Source: an uncultured Oscillospiraceae bacterium
Lineage (GTDB): Bacteria > Bacillota > Clostridia > Oscillospirales > Oscillospiraceae
Reading direction: 5' to 3'
Length of the DNA: 64,000 nt
Assembly: GCA_947585425.1 (NCBI GenBank)
Contig: CANPWZ010000003.1
Coordinates: forward strand, 62,001-126,000
Position 1 is the first letter of the stretch. Every line of letters begins with the position of its first letter. Positions 1-8,091 of the stretch are shown here, piece by piece. Both the position numbers and the translations under genes were made by a program. The notes under the pieces were generated by a model, which saw nothing but the letters and a program-made list of their open reading frames with translations, ran no database searches and had not been told where the DNA came from.

Positions 1-458
1 TCCAGACCCTCCCCCGTCGCGTCGGCGGCGATCTCCTGGGCGCCCTCCTCATAGGCCGCGGCCCACAGGGACAACTGGCACCTGGTCAGCAGCTTTCTGG
101 GATTGACGGTCCTGGCGTCCGCTGTGGAGAGGGTCACCTCCGCCAGCACCGGGTCGCCAGGGCGGAGCCTGGGGTCGTCACGGCCGCACTGGAAGGGGAT
201 GGTCACCTCCAACGGCCTGGGCGCGTCCTCCCCTTCGGGGATGTACAGCACCGTCACCCTGGCCTCGCCTGTGAGCCGGAGCATCCCCTCCCCCAGCTCG
301 CAGTCCTTCACATAGGCGGCGCCCCGGGCCGCCACGATGCGCTCCACGTCGGGCATGGCGTCGGGTACGATGCTCTCCAGCGTCTCCTCCTGTGTAAAAC
401 TGGTATGATAGATGGGCCGGTAGCCCTCCAGGGTGACCCGCTGCAGTTCCATATCCAT
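1..458 (-). CDS. SPOCS (DUF3794) domain protein, SipL-like, C-terminus cut by window edge
   Basis: The 152 residues visible read from an ATG with a GAGGAG ribosome site nine bases upstream. The segment has the SPOCS/DUF3794 pattern: an N-terminal strand followed by a 'VPDAMPDVERIVAARG' stretch and then a beta-rich 'LTGEARVTVLYIP' stretch. SPOCS proteins such as clostridial SipL bind SpoIVA at the forespore surface and help build the coat; those proteins usually end in a LysM domain, which here would lie outside the window. A sigma-E-like promoter lies just upstream and spoVM is the preceding gene, so a sporulation role is well supported. Whether it is SipL itself or a paralogue cannot be decided from one partial domain. 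Confidence 0.8.
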   Translation of the reverse strand, partial: MDMELQRVTLEGYRPIYHTSFTQEETLESIVPDAMPDVERIVAARGAAYVKDCELGEGMLRLTGEARVTVLYIPEGEDAPRPLEVTIPFQCGRDDPRLRPGDPVLAEVTLSTADARTVNPRKLLTRCQLSLWAAAYEEGAQEIAADATGEGL

Positions 459-492
459 AAGCTGTCCACTCCTCGTACAGAATTCTATGAGG

Positions 493-521
493 ACTATATG
501 AGGAGGATCGCCGGGATATGC
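493..521 (-). promoter_or_regulatory. sigma-E-like promoter for the SPOCS gene
   Basis: On the minus strand GCATATC (515-521) is followed after exactly 14 bases by CATATAGT (493-500). Compared with the Bacillus sigma-E consensus (KMATATT, about 14 bases, CATACAHT) this is 6 of 7 and 6 of 8 matches. The expected start would leave a leader of roughly 30 bases before the SPOCS start codon. The assignment is by eye only, but the downstream gene is of a mother-cell coat family, which fits. Confidence 0.5.
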
Positions 522-527
522 CTTGGT

Positions 528-608
528 CTACTTCTCACCATCCATGTGGAACAGCTTGCGCAGCAGCCCGCAGATCATCTTCGGAAATTTCACCACCACG
601 ATCCGCAT
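528..608 (-). CDS. spoVM: SpoVM, stage V sporulation protein M (26 residues)
   Basis: A 26-codon gene with the same length as Bacillus subtilis SpoVM and the same register of key residues: Lys7, Pro9, Lys10, Gly14 and Arg17, in a short amphipathic helix. SpoVM sits on the convex forespore membrane and anchors the SpoIVA coat basement layer; Pro9 is known to be important for its localisation. It lies downstream of rsgA, matching the Bacillus prpC-prkC-rsgA-...-spoVM neighbourhood, and next to a SPOCS gene whose family binds SpoIVA. The ATG at 608 is chosen because AAAGGGGG lies eight bases upstream; an in-frame ATG further upstream overlaps that site. It is short enough to be missed by automatic annotation. 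Confidence 0.88.
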   Translation of the reverse strand: MRIVVVKFPKMICGLLRKLFHMDGEK

Positions 609-612
609 GAAA

Positions 613-662
613 ACAGCCCCCTTTCTCATGGCTTTACTCCAGCATATGAGAAAGAGGGCTGT
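613..662 (-). promoter_or_regulatory. 17-bp hairpin covering the spoVM ribosome-binding site
   Basis: Arms 613-629 and 646-662 are complementary over 17 bases with one G.U pair on the minus strand and a 16-base loop. The 3' arm contains the AAAGGGGG ribosome site of spoVM, so readthrough RNA from rsgA should hide it. After the hairpin the RNA reads UUUC, a poor terminator tract. A CATATGCT sequence in the loop resembles a sporulation -10 element; a transcript starting there would lack the 5' arm and leave the site free. The hairpin is seen directly; the control role is inferred. Confidence 0.6.
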
Positions 663-669
663 CAAGTGA

Positions 670-1551
670 TTATTTTTTTGTCTCCCAGGGTTTGATCTCC
701 GCGGCCTGCTCGCAGAGGCGGACATAGCTCCTGTGCCGGCTGGGAGCTATCTCCCCGGCCCTGACGGCCTCCCGGACGGCGCAGCCCCGCTCCTTCATGT
801 GGGCGCAGCCCTGGAACCGGCATCGGTCCAGATAGGGACGGAACTCTCGAAAGGCGGCGGCCAGTTCCTCCTTTGGGATGGGCTCGGACTCGTCCGCGTC
901 GAAGGAGGAAAAACCCGGCGTGTCGGCCACCAGCCCGTCCCCCACGGGGAACAGCTCCACATGGCGGGTGGTATGGCGGCCCCGGCCCAGCTTTTCGCTG
1001 ATCTCACCCGTCCGCAGGGCGAATCCCGGCTGGATGGCGTTGAGGATGCTGGACTTGCCCACGCCGGTATTCCCTGTAAAGGCAGATACCTTCTCAGACA
1101 GGATGACAGCAAGTTCCGGGATGCCCTCGCCCGTCTCGGCGCTGACCTTCAAGGTCTGGAATCCGGCGGCGCGGTAGAGCTCCACCAGATCCTCCGCCTG
1201 GGCCAGATCCCACTTGTTGAAGCAGATGACAGGCTCGCAGCCCTTCCACTCCGCCGCCGCCGTCATGCGGTCGATGAGGAACGGATCGGTGACCGGGACA
1301 GCCCCGGAGGCCACGATCACCAACTGGTCGATGTTGGCCACCATGGGCCGCCGGAACTGATTTTTACGGGGCAGGATGGCGTCCACCATCCCGCTGCCGT
1401 CATTCAGAGCGGTGATCTCCACCCGGTCGCCCACCAGGGGCGTGATCTTCTGATGCCGGAGCTTTCCCCGTCCCCGGCAGGGGACGGGCTCCCCCGCCCC
1501 GGTGTCCACATAGTAGAAGCCGCTGAGCGCTTTGACGATCCTGCCCGTCAT
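670..1551 (-). CDS. rsgA: ribosome small subunit-dependent GTPase RsgA
   Basis: Late 30S assembly GTPase (YjeQ/YloQ family, 293 residues, normal length). An OB-fold occupies about residues 1-65. The GTPase domain is circularly permuted, with NKWD at 112-115 preceding the P-loop GNTGVGKSS at 160-168 and DTPG at 210-213. The C-terminal zinc finger has Cys244, Cys249, His251 and Cys257. Its start codon lies one base beyond the prkC stop, so the two are translationally linked. Phosphorylation of this GTPase by PrkC is known in Bacillus, which fits the shared operon. Confidence 0.96.
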   Translation of the reverse strand: MTGRIVKALSGFYYVDTGAGEPVPCRGRGKLRHQKITPLVGDRVEITALNDGSGMVDAILPRKNQFRRPMVANIDQLVIVASGAVPVTDPFLIDRMTAAAEWKGCEPVICFNKWDLAQAEDLVELYRAAGFQTLKVSAETGEGIPELAVILSEKVSAFTGNTGVGKSSILNAIQPGFALRTGEISEKLGRGRHTTRHVELFPVGDGLVADTPGFSSFDADESEPIPKEELAAAFREFRPYLDRCRFQGCAHMKERGCAVREAVRAGEIAPSRHRSYVRLCEQAAEIKPWETKK

Positions 1552-1552
1552 A

Positions 1553-3490
1553 TCACTGGCCGTCCCCGTTCAAAGGAGGCTGCTGCTCGCTGGGAAGGGG
1601 TTCGGTAGCCGGCAGGGACTCTGTGGGCAGGGCCTCGCTGGGCTCCGCCGTGGGCTGCTCAGGCGTTGGCGTTGGGGTGGGCTCCGGCGTGGGTGTAGGC
1701 GTCGAGGTCGGCGTGGGAGTGGGCGTCGGGGTGGGCTCCGGGCCGGTGGATACCCACAGGACGATCCCGTCTCCCTTGAAGGCCTGCTCAGTGGGCTGGA
1801 TGCTCTGCCAGGTCACGATCCCGGCCGCGTATTCATTGCTGGGGTACTGTTTGACCTCGGTCACGACCAGACCCATTTCCTTGATCTGCCGTTCGGCCTC
1901 TGAAAGGCTCATCCCCACCCATCGGATCACCGACACGGGAATACGCTCCGGGCCTTGACTGACCACAAGGGTGACGGTCTGGCCCTCTTCCAGGACGGCG
2001 CCCTCCTCGGGATCGGAGGAGATCACATAGTCCTGGGTGATGTCCTGGGAATAATCCTGCTCGATCCGCACCTCCAGCCCCATATCCCGAAGGGACTGCT
2101 CGGCGCGGCGGTACTCTTGATTGATCACGTAGGGCATGACCAGCTCGTCCTTGCCGCTGTTCACGTTTACCCGGATGGTACGTCTGCCCTCCGTCACCGT
2201 CTCGCCGGCCTCGGGGGACTGGTTGCAGATCTGGCCCTCCTCATAGTCGGCGCTGTAAGTCTCGCTGCCCACCTCATAGGTGAAGCCGTCCAGGATCGAC
2301 GGGTCGGCCTCCAGCTCCTCCAGCGTGTGACCCAGCAGATCTGGGACGGTGTACTCGGTGGGCGCGGGCGGGTCGATCATATCCTTGATGATCACATTCC
2401 ACACGAAAACGCCCATGCCGATGATGAAGATGATGACGGCTGCCACCGCCAGATAGGGAGCAAGGGCGGCGATCCTGCCGCCTCCCGCGTCGTCATACTC
2501 CTCCTCCGGCTCGGCGCGGCGGCTCTGGTACCGGCCGTCCCGGGCGGGAGTCTGCTCCCGCGCCCGGGCAGGGCGGGACGCCGGCTCCTGAGACGAGGAC
2601 ATGATCATGGTGGGTTCATCCACGATCTCCTCCCGGGCGGGTGGGGCCACCACCATACCGGGATTCCTGCGAAACTCCTTCAGATCCTCCAGCATGACCT
2701 CGGCGCTGGGATAGCGCTGGTTCAGGTCGGGAGCCATGGCCTTCAGGGTGATGGCCTCCAGGGCCGGAGGAATATCCGGGTTCAGCTCCCCCGGGGGGAT
2801 GGGGATGGAGTTGATGTGCTGGATGGCCACGTTTACCGGGTTGTCCCCCTCGTAGGGGAGGCGGCCGGTGAGCATCTCGTAGAGGACCACGCCGGCGGAG
2901 TAGATGTCGGTCCGGCAGTCCACGTGACTGCCCTTTGCCTGCTCCGGGGAGATATAGTGCACCGAGCCGATGGCCTCGGCGGTCATGGTGTGCTGGGCGG
3001 CGCTGGCGATGCGGGCGATGCCGAAATCGGTGACCTTCACGCTGCCGTCCCGCAGGATCAGCACGTTCTGGGGCTTGATGTCCCGGTGGATGATGCCCCG
3101 GCTGTGGGCGTGGTCCAGGGCCCGGAGGATCTGGGTGATGAAATGGATGGCCTCCCGCCAGTTCAGAGGGGCGCCCCGCTTGCGCATATACTGTTTGAGG
3201 GTCATCCCGTCGATGAGCTCCATGACGATGTAGTCCAGCCCGTCGGACTGGCTCACGTCGTACACTGAGACGATGTTGGTGTGGGACAGCATGGCGACCG
3301 CCTGGGATTCGTCGTGGAAGCGGCGGCGGAAGTCGGCGTCGTCGGCAAGCTCGGGCTTCAGGATCTTCACCGCCACCAGCCGGTTCAGCCGGTGATCCCT
3401 GGCCTTGAAGACCACGGCCATGCCCCCGTTGCCGATGCGCTCCAGGATCTCGTATCGGTTATCGAGCATTTTACCTATGTACTGATCCAT
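1553..3490 (-). CDS. prkC: PASTA-domain Ser/Thr protein kinase PrkC
   Basis: Membrane eukaryotic-type kinase, 645 residues. The kinase domain covers about 13-275 with the ATP lysine Lys43, HRD at 135-137 and DFG at 155-157. One membrane helix lies at about 341-365. Three extracytoplasmic PASTA repeats (about 379-445, 448-512, 515-583) are expected to sense muropeptides or lipid II. A Thr-Pro rich tail (584-645) ends the protein. The start at 3490 follows a strong AGGAGGA site; the open frame continues 32 codons upstream without a better site. Its cognate phosphatase prpC lies immediately upstream and rsgA immediately downstream. In Firmicutes this pair tunes cell-wall growth, germination and stationary-phase translation. 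Confidence 0.96.
   Translation of the reverse strand: MDQYIGKMLDNRYEILERIGNGGMAVVFKARDHRLNRLVAVKILKPELADDADFRRRFHDESQAVAMLSHTNIVSVYDVSQSDGLDYIVMELIDGMTLKQYMRKRGAPLNWREAIHFITQILRALDHAHSRGIIHRDIKPQNVLILRDGSVKVTDFGIARIASAAQHTMTAEAIGSVHYISPEQAKGSHVDCRTDIYSAGVVLYEMLTGRLPYEGDNPVNVAIQHINSIPIPPGELNPDIPPALEAITLKAMAPDLNQRYPSAEVMLEDLKEFRRNPGMVVAPPAREEIVDEPTMIMSSSQEPASRPARAREQTPARDGRYQSRRAEPEEEYDDAGGGRIAALAPYLAVAAVIIFIIGMGVFVWNVIIKDMIDPPAPTEYTVPDLLGHTLEELEADPSILDGFTYEVGSETYSADYEEGQICNQSPEAGETVTEGRRTIRVNVNSGKDELVMPYVINQEYRRAEQSLRDMGLEVRIEQDYSQDITQDYVISSDPEEGAVLEEGQTVTLVVSQGPERIPVSVIRWVGMSLSEAERQIKEMGLVVTEVKQYPSNEYAAGIVTWQSIQPTEQAFKGDGIVLWVSTGPEPTPTPTPTPTSTPTPTPEPTPTPTPEQPTAEPSEALPTESLPATEPLPSEQQPPLNGDGQ
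1655..1738 (-). repeat. short tandem repeat encoding the Thr-Pro tail of PrkC
   Basis: Degenerate hexamer repeats (about 14 units) encode alternating Thr and Pro, PrkC residues 585-612. The third positions vary (ACG/ACC, CCC/CCG), so selection appears to act on the peptide, an extended wall-spanning spacer, rather than on the DNA. Such tracts are prone to length change between strains. Confidence 0.8.
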
Positions 3491-3507
3491 AGTGTAAATC
3501 CTCCTCG

Positions 3508-4245
3508 TCAAATCTCGGCCAGGACCACGGTGACGTTGTCGGGGGCGCCCCGGTCCAGCGTCATCTCCAGCAGGGCGCGGGCGCACCGCTCCGGGTCGTC
3601 CTCCGCGGCGGACACCTCCGCCAGCACAGCGTCATCCAGCACATTGGTAAGCCCGTCTGAACACAGCAGCAGCCGGTCGCCGGGACAGGTATCCAGCCGC
3701 AGAATGTCGCAGCCCACCTCGCTGTCCACGCCGACGGCCCGCGTGATCACGTTCCGCCGGGGGTGGCGGCGGGCCTCCTCCGGGGTGAGCTCCCCCCGGT
3801 TCACCAGCACCTGCACATAGGAGTGGTCGGTAGTCAGCTGCCTCGCCGCTCCATCCCGAAGGAGATAGCAGCGGCTGTCCCCCACGTTGACGATATACGC
3901 CTCGCTGGACAGCACCAGGGCGCCCACCAGAGTGGTGCCCATGCCCTCGCACTCGATGTTCTGCTGGGCCATGTCGTACACCTGCCGGTTGGCGGCCGCC
4001 GCGGCCTGGATGAGGATCCGCTCCCGGCCCTCCGGCTCATTGGGCACCCCGCCGGCGCAGAGTTCCTCCACGGCAGCGGAAAAGGCCTCTACCGCCACGG
4101 CGCTGGCCACGCTGCCGCCCCGGGCGCCGCCCATGCCGTCGCACACCACAAGGACAGCCGCTTCGTCGTTCATCCGGCGAAAGGCATAGCTGTCCTGATT
4201 TTCTCTCCGCACACGGCCCACATCGGTCATACCGCACAGCTTCAT
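3508..4245 (-). CDS. prpC: PP2C-family protein phosphatase PrpC/Stp
   Basis: Mn2+-dependent Ser/Thr phosphatase of 245 residues, the antagonist of PrkC. The PP2C metal motifs are present in order: the RENQDSY segment near residues 14-20, CDGMGG at 35-40 (Asp36), NVGDSRCYLL, LCSDGLTNV and the final GAPDNVTVV. No membrane segment is present, so it acts in the cytoplasm on PrkC and its substrates. The gene ends 17 bases before prkC and begins four bases after rlmN, the standard Firmicutes rlmN-prpC-prkC-rsgA order. Confidence 0.96.
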   Translation of the reverse strand: MKLCGMTDVGRVRRENQDSYAFRRMNDEAAVLVVCDGMGGARGGSVASAVAVEAFSAAVEELCAGGVPNEPEGRERILIQAAAAANRQVYDMAQQNIECEGMGTTLVGALVLSSEAYIVNVGDSRCYLLRDGAARQLTTDHSYVQVLVNRGELTPEEARRHPRRNVITRAVGVDSEVGCDILRLDTCPGDRLLLCSDGLTNVLDDAVLAEVSAAEDDPERCARALLEMTLDRGAPDNVTVVLAEI

Positions 4246-4249
4246 ACCG

Positions 4250-5275
4250 TTACCTCCCTGCCTCCATCTGCCTCCGGCGAAGCTGGCCGCAGGAGGCGTC
4301 GATGTCGCTTCCCAGCTTCCGGCGCACCGTAACGGTGACGCCGTGGCTCTCCAGCCGCTTCTGAAACTCCCTCACCCGCCGGCTGGGCTTCAGCGGGGAC
4401 TCGTCGATGTCGTTCAGCGGGATCAGGTTCACGTGGGCCGGCTGGCCCTTCAAGAGGGCAGCCAGGCGGTCCGCCTGCCCGTCGCTGTCGTTGACGCCGT
4501 CGATCATGGCGTATTCATAGGAGATGCGCCGCCCGGTGGTCTCAAAGTACCGGCGGCAGGTCTCCATCAGCGCCTCCACCCCCACGGAGCGGTTCACCGG
4601 CATCAGCCGGGAGCGGGTCTCGTCGTCGGGGGCGTGGAGGGATACGCTGAGCGTTAATTGTAACCCAAGAGAGGCCAGTTTGTCAATTCTCTTCACAAGC
4701 CCGCAGGTGGACAAGGAGATGTGCCGCATCCCGATGTTCAGCCCGTCCGGGCAGTTGACCAGGGTGAGGAACCGCAGCACGTTGTCAAAGTTGTCCAGGG
4801 GCTCGCCGATGCCCATCATCACGATGTTGGACACCGTCTCCCCGCTGTCCTTCTGGGTGAAAATGACCTGATCCAGGATCTCCCCCGCCGTCAGGTCCCG
4901 CACCTTGCCGCCCAGGGTGGAGGCGCAGAACACGCAGCCCATATTGCACCCCGCCTGGCAGGACACGCACACAGTATTCCCATGGCGGTAGCGCATCAAC
5001 ACCGTCTCCACGCAGTTACCGTCCCAAAGCCGCCAGAGGTATTTGGTCGTGCCGTCGATTTTAGACACCTGTTTCCGCTCGACCCGAGGGGCAAACAGGC
5101 GGCACTCCCCCGCCAGCCTTTCCCGCAGATCTTTGGGGAGGTCGGTCATCTCATCAAAGGACTCCGCGCCCTCGTTCAGCCAGCGGAACACCTGTTTCGC
5201 CCGGAACGCGGGCTGGCCCAGCTCCTTGAAAAAGGCGGCCAGCTCCTCGGTCGTCATGGATCTCAGGTCTGTCAA
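4250..5275 (-). CDS. rlmN: 23S rRNA (adenine-2503-C2)-methyltransferase RlmN
   Basis: Radical-SAM enzyme that methylates A2503 of 23S rRNA and A37 of some tRNAs. The iron-sulfur motif CxxxCxxC is Cys110, Cys114 and Cys117. The resolving cysteine in the conserved SDIDASCGQL context is Cys329. The best-supported start is a TTG at 5275 preceded by GAGGGTGAG; the first in-frame ATG is six codons later and lacks a ribosome site. It sits six bases downstream of rsmB, making a pair of rRNA methyltransferases. Confidence 0.94.
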   Translation of the reverse strand: MTDLRSMTTEELAAFFKELGQPAFRAKQVFRWLNEGAESFDEMTDLPKDLRERLAGECRLFAPRVERKQVSKIDGTTKYLWRLWDGNCVETVLMRYRHGNTVCVSCQAGCNMGCVFCASTLGGKVRDLTAGEILDQVIFTQKDSGETVSNIVMMGIGEPLDNFDNVLRFLTLVNCPDGLNIGMRHISLSTCGLVKRIDKLASLGLQLTLSVSLHAPDDETRSRLMPVNRSVGVEALMETCRRYFETTGRRISYEYAMIDGVNDSDGQADRLAALLKGQPAHVNLIPLNDIDESPLKPSRRVREFQKRLESHGVTVTVRRKLGSDIDASCGQLRRRQMEAGR

Positions 5276-5281
5276 GGGGGC

Positions 5282-6619
5282 TCACCCTCTCTTTCGCAGC
5301 TTTGCCACAAAGAAGCCGTCGGTGTGGTGGATGTGGGGCCAGAAGGTCATCATTCCGGGTTGCCTGCCGAACGCGGGCAGTGTGAACGGCTCCAACAAAA
5401 AATCGGAACAGCCCGCCAGAAAGCCGTCCACCACGCCCTGGTTCTCCCGCTCCAGCAGGGTGCAGGTGGAGTAGAGCAGCGTTCCGCCGGGTTTGACGTA
5501 TCGGGCGCAGTTGTCCAAAATGGCCTGCTGGAGGGCTGGCAGCCGCTCCATGGGCTTGGGGTCCTTGTAGCGGATGTCCGGCTTTTTGCGGATGACCCCC
5601 AGGCCGGAGCAGGGCACGTCGGTGATCACGGCGTCGAAAGCGCCCTCCCACTCCGGGCGGAACTCCGCAGCGCTCTGGAGGGCGGGCGTTATGATGGACA
5701 GGCCCAGCCGGTCCCGGCCCGCCTCCAGCAGCCCGATCTTGTGGGAATGGATGTCGCAGGAGATGATCTCTCCCCGGTCCTCCATGTCGATGGCGGCGGC
5801 AAAGGACTTGCCGCCTGGGGCGGCGCAGGCGTCCAGCACCCGCATCCCGGGTCGCAGGCCGGCGGCGGTCACCGCCAGACGGGCCGCCGGGTCCTGGATA
5901 TAGAACAGGCCCTCCCGGTAGGAGGACAGCCGCTCCAGATCGCCGGGATTCTTCAAGATCAGGCAGCCCGGCAGCCAGGGATGGGGCTCCGTCTCCACTC
6001 CGCCGGCGGAGAGGGCGGAGACGGCCTCCGCCGGCGTGGCCCGCGTCGTATTCACCTGAGCGGCGATCGGCGGTTGGTCGTTGTCTGCGGAGAGCAGCCG
6101 CTCCGCGCCGTCCTCGCCCAGGCGGGCGATGAACTCCTCCGTCAGCCACCGGGGATGGCTGTACCGCAGCGACAGGGTCTCCGCCCGGTCAGCGCCCGTG
6201 GGCTCAGGTAAATCGCCCGCCCGCAGCATGGCCCGGAGCACCCCGTTCACCATCCCCGCCGCCCGGGGGTTCCTGCAGTATTTCCGGGTCAGCTCCACCG
6301 CCTCGTTGACGGCGGCGCCGGCGGGGATCTTGTCCAGGAACAGGAGCTGATAGGCGGCGATCCGCAGGGCACACAGCACATTGAGCTCCAGCCGGTCCAG
6401 CCTGATCTTGCAGAAACGGGCCAGATGCCAGTCCAGCAGCATCCTGTTCTGGAGGACGCCGAAGCACAGCCGGGTGGCCAGAGCCGCCTCCCGCCGGTCC
6501 AGCCCGCCCTCCCGAAGGGCCTTTTTCAAAAAGCCGTCCGACCAGGCCCCCTGCCGCTCACAGGCGGCCAGGGTGAACAGCGCCGCCTCCCGGGCGGACA
6601 TGGGGCGTTTTTCGCTCAT
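5282..6619 (-). CDS. rsmB: 16S rRNA (cytosine-967-C5)-methyltransferase RsmB
   Basis: RsmB/Sun family enzyme, 445 residues. The N-terminal half resembles the NusB-like RNA-binding domain. The C-terminal Rossmann domain has the SAM motif DACAAPGGKS, the catalytic-Cys motif TDVPCSGLGV and the second Cys motif YSTCTLLERENQ, as expected for m5C methyltransferases with two cysteines. The ATG overlaps the fmt stop codon by four bases (ATGA), so translation is coupled. The order def-fmt-rsmB is widely conserved. Confidence 0.94.
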   Translation of the reverse strand: MSEKRPMSAREAALFTLAACERQGAWSDGFLKKALREGGLDRREAALATRLCFGVLQNRMLLDWHLARFCKIRLDRLELNVLCALRIAAYQLLFLDKIPAGAAVNEAVELTRKYCRNPRAAGMVNGVLRAMLRAGDLPEPTGADRAETLSLRYSHPRWLTEEFIARLGEDGAERLLSADNDQPPIAAQVNTTRATPAEAVSALSAGGVETEPHPWLPGCLILKNPGDLERLSSYREGLFYIQDPAARLAVTAAGLRPGMRVLDACAAPGGKSFAAAIDMEDRGEIISCDIHSHKIGLLEAGRDRLGLSIITPALQSAAEFRPEWEGAFDAVITDVPCSGLGVIRKKPDIRYKDPKPMERLPALQQAILDNCARYVKPGGTLLYSTCTLLERENQGVVDGFLAGCSDFLLEPFTLPAFGRQPGMMTFWPHIHHTDGFFVAKLRKRG

Positions 6620-7542
6620 AGCGGCCCCTTCACCGGGTGGCCCATGAGAAAGGCGGCGGCGGACATGGGCTTTTTGCCGTCGGGCTGCAATTCTAAAATC
6701 TCAAGGATATTACCGTCCCCGCAGACGATTTTCAAGCCTTTTTTGTCGGCCTGGGCCACTGAGCCGGCGGGTTTCCCGGATGACTCTCCCGTCAGTCTTG
6801 CGCGCAATACCTTGCAGCGAACGCCGTCCAGCGCCGTCACCGCCGCCGGCCAGGGGTACAGCCCCCGGACCTGATCGTGGACGCGTCGGGCGGTCTGCCC
6901 CCAGTCGATGGGGGACAGCTCTTTGGACAGCATAGGAGCGTAACAGGACTTTGCGTCGTCCTGGGGAACGGCCGAAACGGTCCCGGCGGCGATGTCCGCC
7001 ACCGTTTTCACCAGCAGCTCTGCGCCCAGCTCAGCCAGACGGGCAGTGAGCTCCTGGGCGTTCTCATCGATGCCGATGGCGGTCTCCCCTTGGGTCAGGA
7101 TGTCGCCGGTGTCCAGTCCCTCGGCCATATACATGATGGTGACGCCGGTTTTCTCCTCCCCATTCAGGATGGCCCAGTTGATGGGGGCCGCCCCACGGTA
7201 TCTCGGCAACAGGGACGAGTGGACGTTGACACAGCCGAATTTGGGCAGCGCCAAAATATCCGGCGGCAGGATCTTTCCATAGGCCGCCACGGCAATGAGC
7301 TCCGGGGACAGCTCTTTCAGGATGGACAGCGCCTCTCCGTCCCGCAGCTTTTCCGGCTGATACACGGGAATATCAACCGACAGGGCGTATTCCTTTACAG
7401 GGCATGGCTGGAGCTTGTTCTGGTGCCGTCCCACCGGCTTGTCCGGCTGGGTGAACACGCCGGCGACCTCATGGCCGGCCTCAACCAGCGCCCGCAGGGA
7501 GGGCACCGCGAATTCCGGGGTGCCCATGAACACGATCCTCAT
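6616..7542 (-). CDS. fmt: methionyl-tRNA formyltransferase
   Basis: Formylates initiator Met-tRNA using 10-formyl-tetrahydrofolate. The 308-residue protein starts MRIVFMGTPEFAVPSL. It carries the HSSLLPRYRGAAPINWAI substrate/cofactor motif with the catalytic Asn-His-Asp triad context (NVHSS and DTGDIL). The start at 7542 follows a GGAGG site and overlaps the def stop by four bases. The open frame extends 47 codons upstream through def, but that extension has no ribosome site and is not homologous. It is paired with deformylase, which removes the group it adds. Confidence 0.95.
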   Translation of the reverse strand: MRIVFMGTPEFAVPSLRALVEAGHEVAGVFTQPDKPVGRHQNKLQPCPVKEYALSVDIPVYQPEKLRDGEALSILKELSPELIAVAAYGKILPPDILALPKFGCVNVHSSLLPRYRGAAPINWAILNGEEKTGVTIMYMAEGLDTGDILTQGETAIGIDENAQELTARLAELGAELLVKTVADIAAGTVSAVPQDDAKSCYAPMLSKELSPIDWGQTARRVHDQVRGLYPWPAAVTALDGVRCKVLRARLTGESSGKPAGSVAQADKKGLKIVCGDGNILEILELQPDGKKPMSAAAFLMGHPVKGPL

Positions 7543-8075
7543 GCGTCGCCCTCCGGCTCTTCCTTTGCGCCTTTCTCCTGATGGGCGGCCCGGTAGGCGT
7601 CCATCTCCTCGGGGGTGTACAGCCGATCCGTGTGCTCCACGAACAAATGGCCGTCCAGATGCTCCAGCTCGTGGCAGAAGCACCGGGCCACGATCTCCTC
7701 CCCGGTGGCCTCGAACCAGTTGCCGTCCCGATCCTGGGCCCGGACGGTGACCTTATAAGGCCGGGTGACGATGCCGTACTGCCCGGGAACGCTGAGACAG
7801 CCCTCAAAGTCGGTCTGCTCCCCCTCCTGAGAGATGATCTCGGGGTTGACCAGCTCCAGGATGTGCTCGTTCCCCTCCTCCATCACGTCCATGACCACCA
7901 CCACCCGGCGGAGGATGCCCACCTGGGGGGCGGCAAGGCCCACGCCGTTGGAGATCAGCAGGGTCTCTTTCATGTCGTCGATGAGGGTGTGGAGCCGCTG
8001 GTCGAATTTCACCACCGGGCGGCACTTCTTCTCCAGGGCGGGGTCGCCCCGGGTGATGATGATACGTTCAGCCAT
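7539..8075 (-). CDS. def: peptide deformylase
   Basis: Metallo-hydrolase that removes the N-formyl group from nascent proteins; 178 residues. All three family motifs are visible: GVGLAAPQ (motif I), EGCLSVPG (motif II with the metal-binding Cys) and CHELEHLDG (HExxH motif III). The start at 8075 is preceded by GGAGGAA. The gene follows priA by 16 bases and is coupled to fmt by an ATGA overlap. Confidence 0.95.
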   Translation of the reverse strand: MAERIIITRGDPALEKKCRPVVKFDQRLHTLIDDMKETLLISNGVGLAAPQVGILRRVVVVMDVMEEGNEHILELVNPEIISQEGEQTDFEGCLSVPGQYGIVTRPYKVTVRAQDRDGNWFEATGEEIVARCFCHELEHLDGHLFVEHTDRLYTPEEMDAYRAAHQEKGAKEEPEGDA

Positions 8076-8091
8076 CTTTGGTTCCTCCTTG

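Noticed and set aside
405-695. Plus-strand open frame across the spoVM region
   Set aside because: It has no ribosome site and no family match, and it is opposite the SPOCS start, spoVM and the end of rsgA.
1655-1738. Short tandem repeats that could look like a CRISPR array or minisatellite
   Set aside because: They have no spacers and code for the Thr-Pro tail of PrkC in frame.
5154-6149. Overlapping frame in rsmB suggesting a second protein
   Set aside because: It is another frame of rsmB/rlmN DNA, rich in Arg, Gly and Pro, without start signals or homology.
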